Assembly: GCA_033065855.1 (NCBI GenBank)
Contig: JAVXUO010001708.1
Span: forward strand, 1 to 64,000
Direction: 5' to 3'
DNA: 64,000 bases
Source of the DNA: Escallonia rubra
Lineage: Eukaryota; Streptophyta; Magnoliopsida; Escalloniales; Escalloniaceae
The notes beneath the pieces were generated by a model that was given only the letters and a program-made list of their open reading frames with translations, was not told where the DNA came from and did not search any database. Below are positions 1 to 11,832 of the stretch, piece by piece; position 1 is the stretch's first letter; every line of letters starts with the position of its first letter. The translations under genes were made by a program, and so were the position numbers.

Positions 1-1240
1 TGCACTAGGCACATGCCCACTACCCATCGATCGCCCAACCATGAGCTCCATCAACTAATCACTAATGACGGTGGTAAGAGGCTCGACGACCGCAACTATG
101 ATGGTGGTAGATCAATTTATTCTGGTAAATCCAACTGCGGCAGTGGAAACCCACCCACCTCTACTATTATGAGAGTTATATCATCCCTTAATCTCCTTTC
201 TTTTTCTTTTCACACATATCACGCTGCACTTAATTCTTCTATGATGGTGGCCAGCTCGCCTCCAATTTCAAGCAATTAGGCAGTGCAAGAAAGTTGATGG
301 TGGTGATCGGGTGGTTAGGGGGGAAGGGTAGACATGGTATTTGTGTGTGTCTCTCTTTGTGTGTGTGTGTGTGTGTGTGTGTTGGTGGATGATGAGTAGG
401 GGGTGGTAGGGACGTGTGGGGTTGATCGACCAGTGGTTGAAGGGTGGGTAGGGAATTGTGCGGTGGTGGAAAGGTCGTAAGGAAGGGTGAGGAGGGGGGG
501 AGGCATGATGGTAAGGGGTAAGGGTTGGGAGGTGGGTGGACGAAAATGCCAACGGTACACAAGGACCCGTTGATACAAATGTTATTATGCAAACTATTGA
601 TTTATATTCAAGATAATTGATGAGGGTCAAAGTCCACTCATAATCGTGGAGATTGAAGTAAAAATTGACAGGGTCAAAGCCACGGCTCACAATCGTTGAG
701 ATTGGCGTAAAAATTGGCAAGTTAATTAGGCGGACATGAAAACTTATTAGAAAAAAACTAACGGTCTAAAAATTAGTGGGTTAATTAGGTGGGCATGAAA
801 ACTAATCAGAAAAAAATTAGGCAGGCATGAAAACTTATCAAAAAAATTAGCAGTCTAAAAATTGGCGGGTTAATTAGGCGGGCATGAAAATTTATCAGAA
901 AAAAATTAGCGGGTTAATTAGGCGGGCATGAAACTTATGAGAGAAAAATTAGCGGGCAAAAAATTAGGATGTACGTAATTAGTATGAAAAACACAAATTT
1001 GTTCTATGAACCAGATCTGCTCCCCCCTCTCTCTCTCTCTCTCATCACACAAACACGACGCAGCCCCTGTCACACCTGCCATTTCCACCGCTGCTCTTCT
1101 CGCTGCCGTCGCTGCCGTCGCTGCTATCGCTGCTGCGCTTCTCTGCCCGCTGCCGCTGCTCTCCTCCGCTGCAGTGCTGCACTCCGCCGCTGTCGCCCCT
1201 CTCTCTCGCGCCGCCACATGTCAATATTCAATCGCCTTTG
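1..1240. repeat. Dispersed repeat, copy A (inverted partner at 29.5-31.9 kb)
   Basis: The reverse complement of this stretch matches about 29,535-31,650 over most of its length, apart from a hAT insertion found only in the other copy. It holds a (TG)n run near 349-380, GT-rich sequence, then several imperfect copies of a roughly 60-bp unit at about 720-960 built on the motif TTAGGCGGGCATGAAAACTT, then a CT run and a GC-rich Ala-codon-like stretch near 1,080-1,215. The left end lies beyond the window. The open frames in it are low-complexity and shared between strands, so I call no gene. The element class is unknown; I saw neither terminal repeats nor a transposase. Confidence 0.8.
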
Positions 1241-1272
1241 AACTGTCGATCTTTTGTAGATTTATAAAATAT

Positions 1273-1570
1273 GCGTATGTAGGTGAACGTGCTTATATGT
1301 GTCGGATTGATTGAGTGTTAGGTTTTTTCGTGCCTTTTTGATCTGTTTAATCGACCGAGAATGTGAATTTGGGGTTTTCTTGTGTGGAATTAATTGAGAA
1401 AGAAAGGAATTAGTTGCGTGTATGTCGGTGAGAGTGCTTATATGTGTCGGATTGATTGAGTGTTAGGTTTTTTCGTGCCTTTTTGATTTGTTTAATCGAC
1501 CGAGAATGTGAATTTGGGGTTTTCTTGTGTGGAATTAATTGAGAAAGAAAGAAATTAGTTGCGTGTTAGT
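1273..1570. repeat. Two tandem copies of a 145-bp unit
   Basis: The segment starting near 1,273 (GTGCTTATATGTGTCGGATT at 1,289) is repeated almost base for base 145 bp later (1,434). Both copies contain the same TTAATCGACCGAGAATG block and end in GTTGCGTGT. Only a few substitutions are visible, so the duplication is fairly recent. It joins the right side of repeat copy A. I saw no coding potential. Confidence 0.85.
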
Positions 1571-3734
1571 GGTGAGTAAATCACTCTTAATCAGGTATTG
1601 CAATTGAAATAAGAGTATCAATCTTTGTAAATGATATGTACCTATGCCCAAAGTAAATCAAAATTACTATATTGTACGATATTTACACGGCATCGCCTTG
1701 CTTAGGGAGAAAATACGGAAAAAAGCAAACGAGGCTAGTAGAAAAAAAGAAAAGAAGAGAAAACCTCGATTGATATATGTATAACAATCAAATTGTCATC
1801 ATAAGGTCCTTCAATTGCACCCAACCATATTGCCAATTCAACGAGAGGTCGTATTCTGGCAAGTTCTTTTTCAACTAGTATTCTTATAGTGGCCTCAATC
1901 TGAAACTTGCAACAACATAAGGGGTTTAGGCGAATTTCCAATATGATGGTATGTGCTAATATTTATTATAGATGATATGAAGCGAGTTCGAACCTTGTCA
2001 ATGCAACGTTTAGTATCCAAAGCATGGCAGAAATAAGCGAGCTGCTTGTATGGGTCTGCTTCCATATACTATTACAAGTACATTAAGCAGTCAAAAGTTA
2101 TTAATAGACAGGAGCAATTATAAAGTGAGAGCATAAATCCGATTCAATAGTAGACTGGAGTTAGATGAAACCTTTCTCAGAAGGTGCCCGTCACAGTGCA
2201 GATGGTTTGGACAAACAGTTCCTCTCTCAGACCCACCAATAACAAAAGGACCATTAGTAAAGCCTAAGCTTCGCTTAGCTGATACCACAATGGCAGTTCA
2301 ATGCTCTAACATACATAACAAGTTAACTACCGTCATCTGGTAGGGCTGTGAATGTTAAAATAACTTGTTTGTATAGATATACATTATTTAAAGTTTGAGA
2401 ATAGCTTGTATAATTTTTTGCGCCAGATGATAGACTGGCGTGACAAGAAGAAGACGATTTAGAAAGAGAGATGAATACTTGGATGGAATCAACTTCTCAA
2501 GTAATTAATCGAGATTGTTAGCTAGCTGCCACCTTCAAGATACCAATAGGAGATGTCAGCATGTATTGTGGAATGGACACCATGGCTTACACCCCTATTT
2601 AATGTTATAAGAAGGTAGATTAAAAAATACTAGTTGTTTTAGCATTAATCTCTAATCACGACTAGTTTCATGTTTAACTCCATATTTCGTGAAGCTAGCA
2701 TTAATTCTATTCCTTACTGTACTACCAATATACATGTCAGTACCATTGCCTTCTGTCTGGTTTATGGGCAATGCATGTTTCACCTTTTTTCTCCATCTTT
2801 TCATGCAAAAGCTCTATCACATGTGATTCCATTTGCATCTCACAGTAAATGTTGGAGAGTGCTGCTTATTTGGAAAGATTCCCATGGAATTACTATATGT
2901 TGAAGTCTCCAAACTTGAGTTTAGGAAGAAAGCTGAGATGTTGTCAACCGTGGACATGCAGTCTTGTATCGTGAAGGTATGCCTGAACGTGGAATTCTTG
3001 TTTGCGTCAATGCATCTTAGACGATTCTCAATGAGAAAATGATTGATACAAGAGGCTGTTTAGGAACTGATAGTTTTGGCGATGCTTTTTCACCAAGTTG
3101 TTACACTTATGGTTGGTATTTCTTACCTAGGTATGGCAGGTATCGAAATGGAATATTTAATTTTGACCATTAGTTTTGAGCCTCCTATAGCTCCGGAGAT
3201 GTGGTATGCCCCCGTTCCATTCTTGATTTGTCTAAAATATAGAACTTGATCCTTCTAGTCATATTTTAGTTGTGAATCTAATGTTATTTATCATTATTTT
3301 CTTATTCCGGTTTTCCACAGATTAGTTCACAGCAATCATCATTCGTGCAGAGGAGCCTGAAGCAAAAGAAAAATATCTCTACAATTCATACTTGTATAAT
3401 TATTCGGTAAATTCTTTGATGTATTCTATATTTCCTATTTATTCATCTGTTTAAAGTCATTTTGCTCATTTTCAGTATTAGTATACTATCATTTTCCTTG
3501 CTCGGAGAGAATTTAAATTGTTCTCATTATCTTATTAAGAGTATTGTGTTTGATTTGCTACAGCTGCTTTATGTTTTCCTTGGCTCCTCCTTGTGCTTGA
3601 TCATGGTTAGGTGCTCTAATTTTTGTTGTTTATGTTCTTGAGAATACATTTGGATCGGTATAGCATCCACCCTTTTAATTCAAGCTCCTTGTTTTGTACG
3701 AATTCGAGTAATATGTGATTGGCATGTCACATTT
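1571..3734. other. Unassigned AT-rich stretch with exon-like scraps
   Basis: I could not assign this region. A short open stretch near 2,833-2,980 ends in a plausible splice donor (GTATGCC) and reads like an exon, but I do not recognise the peptide. Possible acceptors (CACAG, TTACAG) lie at about 3,320 and 3,740. Because a CACTA 3' end begins at about 3,735 and points this way, the stretch may be the inside of a non-autonomous CACTA element carrying captured sequence. That is inference; I did not find the element's 5' end. Confidence 0.3.
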
Positions 3735-4613
3735 TACAGGATGGTTGTGATGGCAAGAAGCAAACCATGCGAAGCAAGACGCGTTCCCTTGAGTTGTTCG
3801 TGGTTTGCAATTGAGTGTGGTTGACATTAGGATATCTTAAGATATGTGAGTAAAGCAAGAAAATGTTTAAGAATCTTGGTTACGATTTTGATGGTAAACT
3901 CTTTATGATGGCTATTGTAATTTAGTGGCTAGATTGATGTCTTTTCTATGTAATAGCTGTTTGACGATTATAATATTCACATGATTTTATGAAGTTTAGC
4001 CGTGCTCTATTGCTTAGTACTACTTACAATTACAACTTATTTAACATGAATTAGATGCAATAATTAGTGCCAATAAAAAAATGGGTCTAGAAAAAATAGG
4101 AAATAGAACATGTGCCTACGGAAGTGTCGTTGTGATATCCTTCTTATAATTCTGTTAGACATATATGCCAACAGTAGAAACCGTGGGTACAAACAAAAAA
4201 GCACTAGAAGTTGTATCTATGCCAACAGCATGACCGTGGGAAAAAAGGAAAAATGTCGACGGTATACCTGTAGGTAAACGTCTTAAAACCATAGGTACAA
4301 AGGAAGAAAGGCCTACGGTACATCCATAGGCAAAAGTCTTTAAAAACCGTAGGCACAGAGAAGAAAAGGCTTACGGTATAGCCGTAGGCAGAAGTCTTGA
4401 AAACCGTTGGCATAAGAGACTTATGCCAAACTCAGCATATGTATGTCCTTACGGAACGACCGTAGGCTTCTGTCTTTACTTCCGTAGGCATATGTCTATC
4501 CCATCGAAAGAAGCACCCACGGTACACTACTGTTGGCATAGCTTATGCCTACGGTACTTTTAACCTATGCCAACGCTTTAGTACCTTAGGCATACACCGT
4601 TTCTCTTGTAGTG
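3735..4613 (-). mobile_element. CACTA (En/Spm) 3' end fragment
   Basis: It ends in CTTGTAGTG at 4,605-4,613, the reverse complement of CACTACAAG. The terminal 14 bases match the CACTA end at 17,511. Inside lie about 60-bp subterminal units, each with CCTACGGTA and CCGTAGGCA-type motifs (about 4,130-4,600), which can form hairpins and are typical transposase-binding repeats. From 3,735 to 4,100 the reverse complement matches 18,120-18,500 of the large CACTA element, including the stretch CGAACAACTCAAGGGAAC. It is therefore a second member of the same family, with its terminus 125 bp downstream of the P450 stop codon. Its 5' end was not found. Confidence 0.85.
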
Positions 4614-4738
4614 TTATCACCTGAACCCGTTCACACGACAAATAAGAAATACAAACTAGGTTGAATTAGTACAACACTTCTAACAGTAGGAAGCCAGTGG
4701 GATTTTCTTGCCTCTCTCCCTTTCGAATATCCTCAAGC

Positions 4739-7700
4739 TCACAACTTCTTGACCAAAAGATTTACTCCATTTCCAGGCTCTAATACCATAGTAAAAGAAG
4801 GCTTGTGCACATATTTTGGGGAGAGTGAGAAAGAGAACTTTGCCACTATGAGAGAAATAAGTACTTTCAGTTCAGCCTGAGCCAAATTCTGTCCAAGGCA
4901 CACCCTGCGTCCCATCCCAAAGGGCATGTATAAGTGTGGCTGTTTGCATGCTCCAGTCACCCCATTTGCAAACCTTTCTGGGTTAAACTTACATGTATCT
5001 GGACCCCATATTTCAGGGTCAGTGTGCAACCTTGTCACCGAGGTCCAAACATTGACACCCTTCGGAACAGTAATGCCTCCAAATTTCATGTCCTCCAATG
5101 CCTCTCTTCCGATAACAACTGCCGGAGGATATAGACGCAATGTTTCATGAATCACCATTGCTAGCTGCAAATTAAATGTTTAGTAATTAGGTTTATATGC
5201 CTATTCTCTCAAAAATAATAATAATGAGGCCATTTGCATCAAAATGGAGACTGTGTCTTCGTGTTTCAAAGCTGTGACTTTCATAATACTTAATATCAAA
5301 TGCTCATTACGTTTTCTGCTTCTCCATCGGAAGTTACTTCGGAATGGTTTGTTCAATGGGCAGTAGTCCTCCGTAACCTTGCCAAAATTATCCAGCTCTT
5401 TTAAACATCGAATAATATGTGGCCTAGACAGGCCCTCACCACTGGGATGATCATTAAAATAGAAACTTTTGGCAGGTTACCTGTTTCATCTTGAGAACCA
5501 TATCAACATTTGGGATATGACCCTTGCATACTTGAAGAGCCTCGGCGCGTACGCGATCTTGCCATTCTTGATTTGAGGCCAACAACATAAGACACCAAGT
5601 GGCTAAAGCTGCTGTGGCCCCGCCAGCTTGATAGATGTTTTTGCAGTTATCAACTACGAACTGTCGAATTGAATCCTGGCTCAGATTAGCATTTTTCGCT
5701 CCATCAAGGAGCGTCTGCAGTAGGTCGTTTTCGCAACCAACTTCATTCCTCTCCTTTACAACTTTCAGGATCAGCGCACGAACTTCCTTTTCTAATGCCC
5801 ATCGTGCCCTATTACTTTTGGTAGGAAGCAGACTATAAAAACAAACATGATGAATATATCATTTTATCAGTCCCCAAACATATAATAAAAAGCTTTGACA
5901 ATTCAATTTGTAGTCGGAGAAGAAAGTCATATTTACCCCATGTCTGGAATATTGGCGGAAAGAAGTGCCTTGGAGGCTACTTCTTCTAGAGCTCTAACTC
6001 TCGAGAAAATCTCTTTATTCCTGGAAAAGCTGCTACCAAAACAAGCTCTTGATACAACATCTCCAGCGAAGCTTCTCATGTGCTCGTCAATTTTAATGTC
6101 GGCAATTCCACCCTGATTCTCGATGATGCTTTCCCATGTGTCAAGCAATGTAGCTGCAGACTCTTGAATCAGGTTGTACATTTCCTACGAGAAGTTCCAC
6201 AACTCAGTCTTATGTTCTTCAATATTATTTAAGTGGGATTTCCTGATTTTTGGAAATTACATAGACGATGGTCAAATTTAAAAACTAGACCGAATATCTA
6301 ATTTAAGTGTTGGAATTGGGTTTTAAACCCATTACGGAGAAGCAACTTTGACTCAATTTTGTAATGGGTTCCAAACCATATTTTGGTTAGAAACAAATTG
6401 ATTCATGATCCTCTATTGGAATAGATGGTCATGGTATATTCACATGTTTAAAACAAATGAAAGGTGAATGAGAAAATTGACGTTGAAGTTGGTGGTTCAA
6501 CTTAAAGGGAAAAAAGTATCTCACATTGAAAAGATAAAGTCAAATTGTCTCCTTATAAGGCTTAGCCTTGAGCTAAGGGTTGGGCCCCTTGGGGGTACCC
6601 ATGTTTTGTAAGGAGGTAGGACCTAGGTTGACCCAAGGTCCACCACGCTCGCCGCCCGCCCCGTCCCGGTCCGGTCCGTGACTTGGGCCCATCAGGCTTT
6701 ATTCTTTTTGGGACAAATAAATTTTATTTATTTAATTTCTTTTCCAAAAAGTTGTAACCTTTCGAAAAATTTTATTTATTTAATTTCTTTTCCAACCAAC
6801 TAGCTGTGAAGAGTTGCACCCCCCAGTGAATACTCTGTGTATAAAAACAAGTCAGTTTACAGAAGTTAGGTATGAATTATATGAATTAAGAGTCTGTCCA
6901 GTTTTTAGTGTTTCGAAAAGAAGAAAGAGTTCTACCATTGTTTGGTTCGCCGGGTCTGAAAATTTGGTGTGCTACTATTTTCAGACGTAGCCGTTGTATC
7001 CTGGGAGACTATCGTCGAGAGCCGTCAGCACCGTTGCGGGACGAATAAGTCTTAAGGACAGTGAATCAAATTCACGCCTCGGCCCCTTTTTCCTTTGCTG
7101 TTCTGCAATCTTGTTGTGAGTTCATTTTAATTGTTCTTACAAAGACTATTTGTTCTGTTTAGTAAATTACATTTCAGTATTTTCGTACTTAATTATTTTC
7201 TGCATAAGTATACACAAAGTATATATTAGGAACAACATTAAGTTCCGGAATGAATAACCCGACTCCAAAACTGAACCAACCCACTACATCCTGTCTTCCA
7301 AAAATGCTACTTGCTAGATTGCAACGAGTTAGTTCAGTTTGGGACTTAGATCATCACTTAAATTCTCTTTTGGAAGCACACACCTTGACTTTATCTATGT
7401 ACAGTCCAGGCGCGATGATTTTCCTTTGAAGAGCCCAATGAGCGCCGTTGGAGTTTATAATGCCCCGGCCAAGCAACGCGTGAAGTTCTTTCGTGTCGTT
7501 TGAAGGCCTCCCCAAGTCCAAGGATGTGCATGTAGTTATCTCTCTCACCAAGTCAGGCTCAGTCACACATAAAGTTTGTGTGTTACCAAGTGCAAACATG
7601 AATACATCACCTGCACAAAAGTAAAATGTTCCAATACGATGCTTTGATGGTTAAGAAACATTTCTTGTGATTGGACATAACATATACTTCATCCGTCCTA

Positions 7701-8382
7701 CATAAATTGATCATATTTTCTTTTTGAGTCATTCTACAAAAATTCATCATTTCTAAATTAAGAAAGATAGTAAATATTCACCATTTTTATACATATTTTT
7801 ATTATGTTTCTCTTTTCACATTTAACTCTCTACCCATTCATTTCTCTCTCCTGGCCCACCTTCTTACACTTTTTTTTTTTTTTTTCTCTCTTCATATTCA
7901 ATACTCCACCAATCAATTATCTCTCTCCTAGCCAATTCTCTTCCCCTCTCTCTAAATGGTAAAATGAAAAACACATAATATATATAACCTAAATTCTTAA
8001 TATGCGTGCAAAGTCAAACCGAACGATTTATGTGGGACAGAGGGAGTATATGACATGGTGGAGAAACTACAACAATTTCGGGTGACTTACCGTATTGCTT
8101 CCTCCATGGATCGAGGAAAGGAAGGACATCAGCTCCACAATTGTGGAAAGCAGGGGGTCCATTGGTAGCAGCCTGGGTTACTGCTTCTGCTATTGATCTC
8201 TTGATCTCCAAGATGTTTCCAAGAAGAAACCTTTGCGGTGGTCCATTTATGCCTTGCTTCTTCAGCAGGGACCGAACCCTATTTGGCTTGACCACCAAAG
8301 CATGATACAGTCGAAGAAAAACTCCCAGGAAACCCACCACACCAATGGACATGACAACTTTGAACAGAATGGGAAGTTCCAT
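4739..8382 (-). CDS. CYP714: Cytochrome P450, CYP714 family, five exons, open frame
   Basis: Coding exons are 8382-8091, 7610-7384, 6184-5937, 5832-5481 and 5164-4739, all bounded by GT-AG. Joined they give 1,545 nt and 514 residues with no stop, the usual length for the family. Residues 1-30 form an ER membrane anchor, followed by a GPP hinge (GINGPP). The K-helix ETLR is at 380-383, the PERF-type FNPERF at 433-438, and the heme loop FGMGRRVCLG at 455-464 with Cys462 as heme ligand. The overall pattern (WRKQYG, LGRGIINSNG, WALQRKIIAP, FSFSLSP) is that of CYP714, a family of ER monooxygenases known for gibberellin and related diterpenoid oxidation. The I-helix reads AGGATA at 325-330: the Thr is kept, but the usual Asp/Glu is Ala. 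Introns 1 and 2 carry transposons. The family call is firm; the substrate is unknown. Confidence 0.93.
6308..7237 (+). mobile_element. Solo LTR in intron 2 of CYP714
   Basis: A 930-bp block begins TGTTGGAATT and ends GGAACAACA. It is flanked by the 5-bp duplication TTAAG at 6,303-6,307 and 7,238-7,242, with no internal retrotransposon region. A TATA-like GTATAAAA near 6,838 suggests plus orientation, antisense to the P450 gene. It is a fossil left by recombination between two LTRs. A Copia-type origin is possible, but the family is not certain. The intact target duplication suggests a moderate to young age. Confidence 0.88.
7687..8046. mobile_element. Stowaway-type MITE in intron 1 of CYP714
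   Basis: The terminal inverted repeats are CTTCATCCGTCCTACATAAA on the left and, on the opposite strand, CTCCCTCTGTCCCACATAAA on the right. Flanking TA dinucleotides lie at 7,685-7,686 and 8,047-8,048. The 360-bp length, AT- and CT-rich interior and CTCCCTCYGTCC ends are the Stowaway (Tc1/mariner) signature. It lies wholly within the intron, between donor 8,090 and acceptor 7,611. Confidence 0.9.
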
Positions 8383-8454
8383 GGCCGCCGATACTCAAAC
8401 TCCCTTAGTTTCTAGTTGGAAGGAGGCACTTGATCACCTTCCGATCTTGAGTTC

Positions 8455-8462
8455 TTTATATG
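8455..8462 (-). promoter_or_regulatory. TATA box candidate for CYP714
   Basis: On the minus strand CCATATAAAG lies about 75 bp upstream of the CYP714 ATG (8,382), a reasonable spacing for a TATA box with a short leader. No transcript start is known. Confidence 0.5.
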
Positions 8463-9828
8463 GTTAATAATGTTGAGGATAGGCTCGTCATGTTTATTAA
8501 TGTAATAATAATAGTCAAAGCTCTGTTGAGGATAGGCTCGTCATGTTGAGCTCTAATTGTTTGATGCCAGCAAATCCATTTAGTCAAAGCAGAATAGGAT
8601 AGTGATAAGGTAAGAAGACCATATTCATTGCATGAGATTTAAAAAAAAAATAGATATTTGACCTCGCCAGTTACATACGGTCTTCGGTGATTGCGCCAAA
8701 TTCTCTCTTTTTTCCTTTGTTTTTCAATGAGAGGCCAGAACACGATAGGACTCTAGGTTGAGGAGTGTTGGATAAACTCCCAAAAAATAAATGCCATATG
8801 TTCGCAAGTTCAAAAATAAACACAGGAAATTGACTAAAGAAAAGTACAAGAACAATTACCTTTAAATGTCTCTCATAAACGTGATACTGTATATATCGAA
8901 CAAAGTACCATTAAATGTCTAAAGGCTTCGCCTTGGAGACAAATATGTTAAAACTGAGTTGAGGCACATACTAGTTCAATTTCTACGGTTCGAACCCTTA
9001 TGAAATGTATTGGTGCAATAAGTCCTAATGTGCTGCCCCGAGGATCATCCTAAAGAAGTATGCAGCCAGACTAAATCGAGCGCTTAAAATTTCGAACCGA
9101 TGTCTAAATCGAGCGCTTAAAAGTTCGTTCGGCCAAAAATAACAAACAACTTTAGAATGACCCAAAATCTTTGAAAATGGAACTTCTCAGCATCTTAGAG
9201 TCCTCATAAATGTTTTGCATGAAACTGGGCTAGTTTGATATTTTAAATTTCACTGTAAAGTTTCCAGCATCACCGCATTTGTTCACCCCCTTCCTGACCT
9301 CGGAAAAATTCGAAAATTTTCCATGATGGAGATCTCTTAAAAATAATTAGGGTTTTTGTTTCGCACTTTAGCTAAATTTGAATCTAACTATTTAAAGAAA
9401 TTTGGATTAGAAACTGTTCACTTGAATTTCCATCTTTAGCGACGATTACAAGTTACTATTCAGATCATTACGCCTAGTATTTCACCTCAACTTCACACAT
9501 TCTTCGTCTTCCTCCTTCAGCCCGTCACATACCAGGCACACCACCCACACCCACGCATGAACCTCCCATTTTTACACACATTAATCACCTTATTACATTG
9601 CAATCTACACATTAACACTCTAAACCCACTTAATTTACATCATTACTCCCGTATAAATCCATACCCATTAACTAACTTGAAGAACACACACGGCAACCAC
9701 ACACCCGCACACACTGACCACTGAACGAACATGGAATCTTGATCAATTTTCATCTTTTTGCTATTCTAAGCTCTCATATTACACAATTACAACAAGAATT
9801 CATCCAAGTTTTTTTTTCCCATCCCCAA

Positions 9829-9873
<45 letters not shown>

Positions 9874-11235
9874 TCAATTCATTTTTTATATATTTGAATT
9901 CTTATATTCATATTAGAGACCGGTAGTAAGGATACAATGGTTAAAATTAAGTCCTAAGAGGTGAGTTCATTAATTAGTTAGAGTTTCAGAATATTTAGAA
10001 TTAGTTTTTCAATCTATAAGAGTTGTTGATATTGAAATTAAATTATCAAGAAATACGGACCTCATCCAAGATAATATTTGAGACCTTTAGCGACAGTTAT
10101 AATGTTATAATTATATTTCACATTGAAAATATAATGCGATGACGTGTCAAGTAAAAAAATTATCTTTATTTCATATTAAAAACGTAATGCGATAACATGT
10201 CACGCAAAGAAACTATCTCTCTTTGTTCAATATATAGTGTTTAAATTTGGGCTTGTTCCAGACACTTATCATCATTTACCATGAGACATCATCTACATTG
10301 GACATAAGAAAAGATCTAGTATTCTGAATTGTTATTCACTCAAAAAATATTTTCCACCTTTTTTTCTTGGTTCAATCAAAAAGTATTTTACCTGTCATGG
10401 TTGGGAATTCATGTGCTCAACAAAGAAAAGCCAGTTCGGACGCCAAAAATAGCTTGAAAGAGTAACGTCGTAAACAAATTCTCCGTGGCCACTAGCCACC
10501 TAATTTCTACAAATTCGAAAATTATCAGACGGGACACCATTTCTTTCTGGAATGAGATAACAGGGAAACAATATTGTTGGAGAAAGAATCCCAAGAAAAT
10601 TTCAATATCTTCGAACTTTGGTCAACTTTTATATGAGACCGCATCATCTCATCTCTGGCTCGCGGACGTTCGCAAGGCGAAGCAGTAAGTGCAATTAAAT
10701 GTTAATGTACTTATGTATTGAGTAAATGAAAATAACTGATTACCATAACAGAAAAGGTAAAAATGACCATTTTCGTCACTAGAAGTCCAAAAACCTAGGT
10801 TCACAAGTTTGAAAACCATCCTTACAAAACCGCATCGTAAAGTTTCATGTTTAGTGCATCTGGTTACCCAAAAAGGAAAAGGCGTGGCCAAGAGCCTTTT
10901 AGGATACAAATTAAGCAAAAAGGACCAAATGTGGAGTACATCTAGTTACCAAAAAAAAAAGGAAATTCAAACCATTTGTGGAAACTATTTTATTACAAAA
11001 CATACCTGTAACTGTCATTATAGACATTCCTTGTAGGTTTAGATGTGGTCCGCGGATAATCTTTTATTTCCTATTTGAACACCATGATAGTGTGTATTTG
11101 AATATGGGCATACTTTGTGACCATATGAGGAAGATCATTAAAATCCAACAGAGAACTCTGTGACTATTCTCACTCCTATAAATTTGGCATGTTAGGCTGT
11201 TGCCAATAACCTCAAGCCACTACGTCGCAATAGAA
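8463..11235. other. Intergenic, no gene seen
   Basis: AT-rich spacer between the divergent CYP714 and Cys-rich peptide genes; it presumably holds both promoters. It contains a (TA)n run at about 9,835-9,864, a C- and A-rich stretch at 9,530-9,720, and a short duplicated motif (ATGCGATRACRTGTCA) near 10,134 and 10,188. The open frames here are short and unrecognised. Confidence 0.6.
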
Positions 11236-11295
11236 ATGGAGAAGGCTTACCTCAAAACAGCTTTATTTGCTCTCTTTATAACCGTTGCTATAGGT

Positions 11296-11344
<49 letters not shown>

Positions 11345-11832
11345 CCCCCCCCCCCACACACACACACATGGCCATAGATAAAATTTTGACTGCTACCCAG
11401 GTTGAATGAATTTTGTTCGCACCTCTCATATAGCGATAATCAATAGTAGCTAATTGTTTCTAGTGGCTTTCATACAGTAACGCTAACAATTGTCGTAGAA
11501 AGTGTTAGCAAAAAAGCCACTAGAAATATTTAGTACTATTAATTGTCACTATATACAGGGTTGGAGAAAGATTCTTACAATTTGGGTAGCAGCCAAAATT
11601 TTGTTATGTGACCATATATAACAAGGTGTTGTACTAACCCAAAAAATGTGTTGCAGGTCTTTTGTTCTCAAGCATGAAAGGAGTCGATGCCAAAACTCCG
11701 GGTCAGGAAGAGTGTGAATTTCAGTGTGCCAAGGAGTGTGAAGGCCACCCATTTCATTGTAACGAGCAACTGGAATGCTTTTGCACGCCACCTCCTAACC
11801 GAAAGGTGCTTGTGGATGAAAGGCATCACTAG
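11236..11832 (+). CDS. Small secreted Cys-rich (defensin-like) peptide, two exons
   Basis: Exon 1 (11,236-11,293) encodes MEKAYLKTALFALFITVAI plus the first base of a Gly codon, then donor GTTCAT. Exon 2 (11,657-11,832) follows TTGCAG and ends in TAG. The joined product is 77 residues. Residues 1-31 look like a signal peptide, with likely cleavage after VDA. The mature part is acidic at first and has six cysteines at 39, 43, 47, 54, 60 and 62, spaced C-x3-C-x3-C-x6-C-x5-C-x-C, then a PPP-containing tail. A signal-peptide exon with a phase-1 intron ahead of the mature exon is the usual layout of plant defensin-like genes, and CxxxC plus CxC fits a CS-alpha-beta core, though the first spacing is short. 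The role is unknown: defence or reproductive signalling are both possible. The intron holds a CT/C/CA microsatellite and a foldback MITE. Confidence 0.75.
11300..11368. repeat. Compound microsatellite (CT)n(C)n(CA)n
   Basis: About 20 CT repeats are followed by a C run and CA repeats, starting 7 bp after the exon-1 donor of the Cys-rich peptide gene. It is a length-variable site that could affect splicing. Confidence 0.95.
11442..11540. mobile_element. About 99-bp foldback MITE in the peptide-gene intron
   Basis: AATAGTAGCTAATTGTTTCT on the left pairs with its near reverse complement on the right. The exact core is TTCTAGTGGCTTT / AAAGCCACTAGAA, with an inner GCTAAC/GTTAGC stem. Size and near-perfect arms fit a miniature inverted-repeat element. 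The target duplication is not clear (possibly TA). Confidence 0.65.

Noticed and set aside
239-720. Pro/His/Thr-rich open frames (also 30,015-30,284)
   Set aside because: Produced by TG/CA and CCT-type low-complexity DNA inside the dispersed repeat; several frames and both strands are open at once.
4204-4413. Open frame with repeated VFKTSAYGYT-like motif, recurring at 17,368-17,899
   Set aside because: It is a translation of CACTA subterminal repeats in which the unit length keeps the frame; no start context or homologue.
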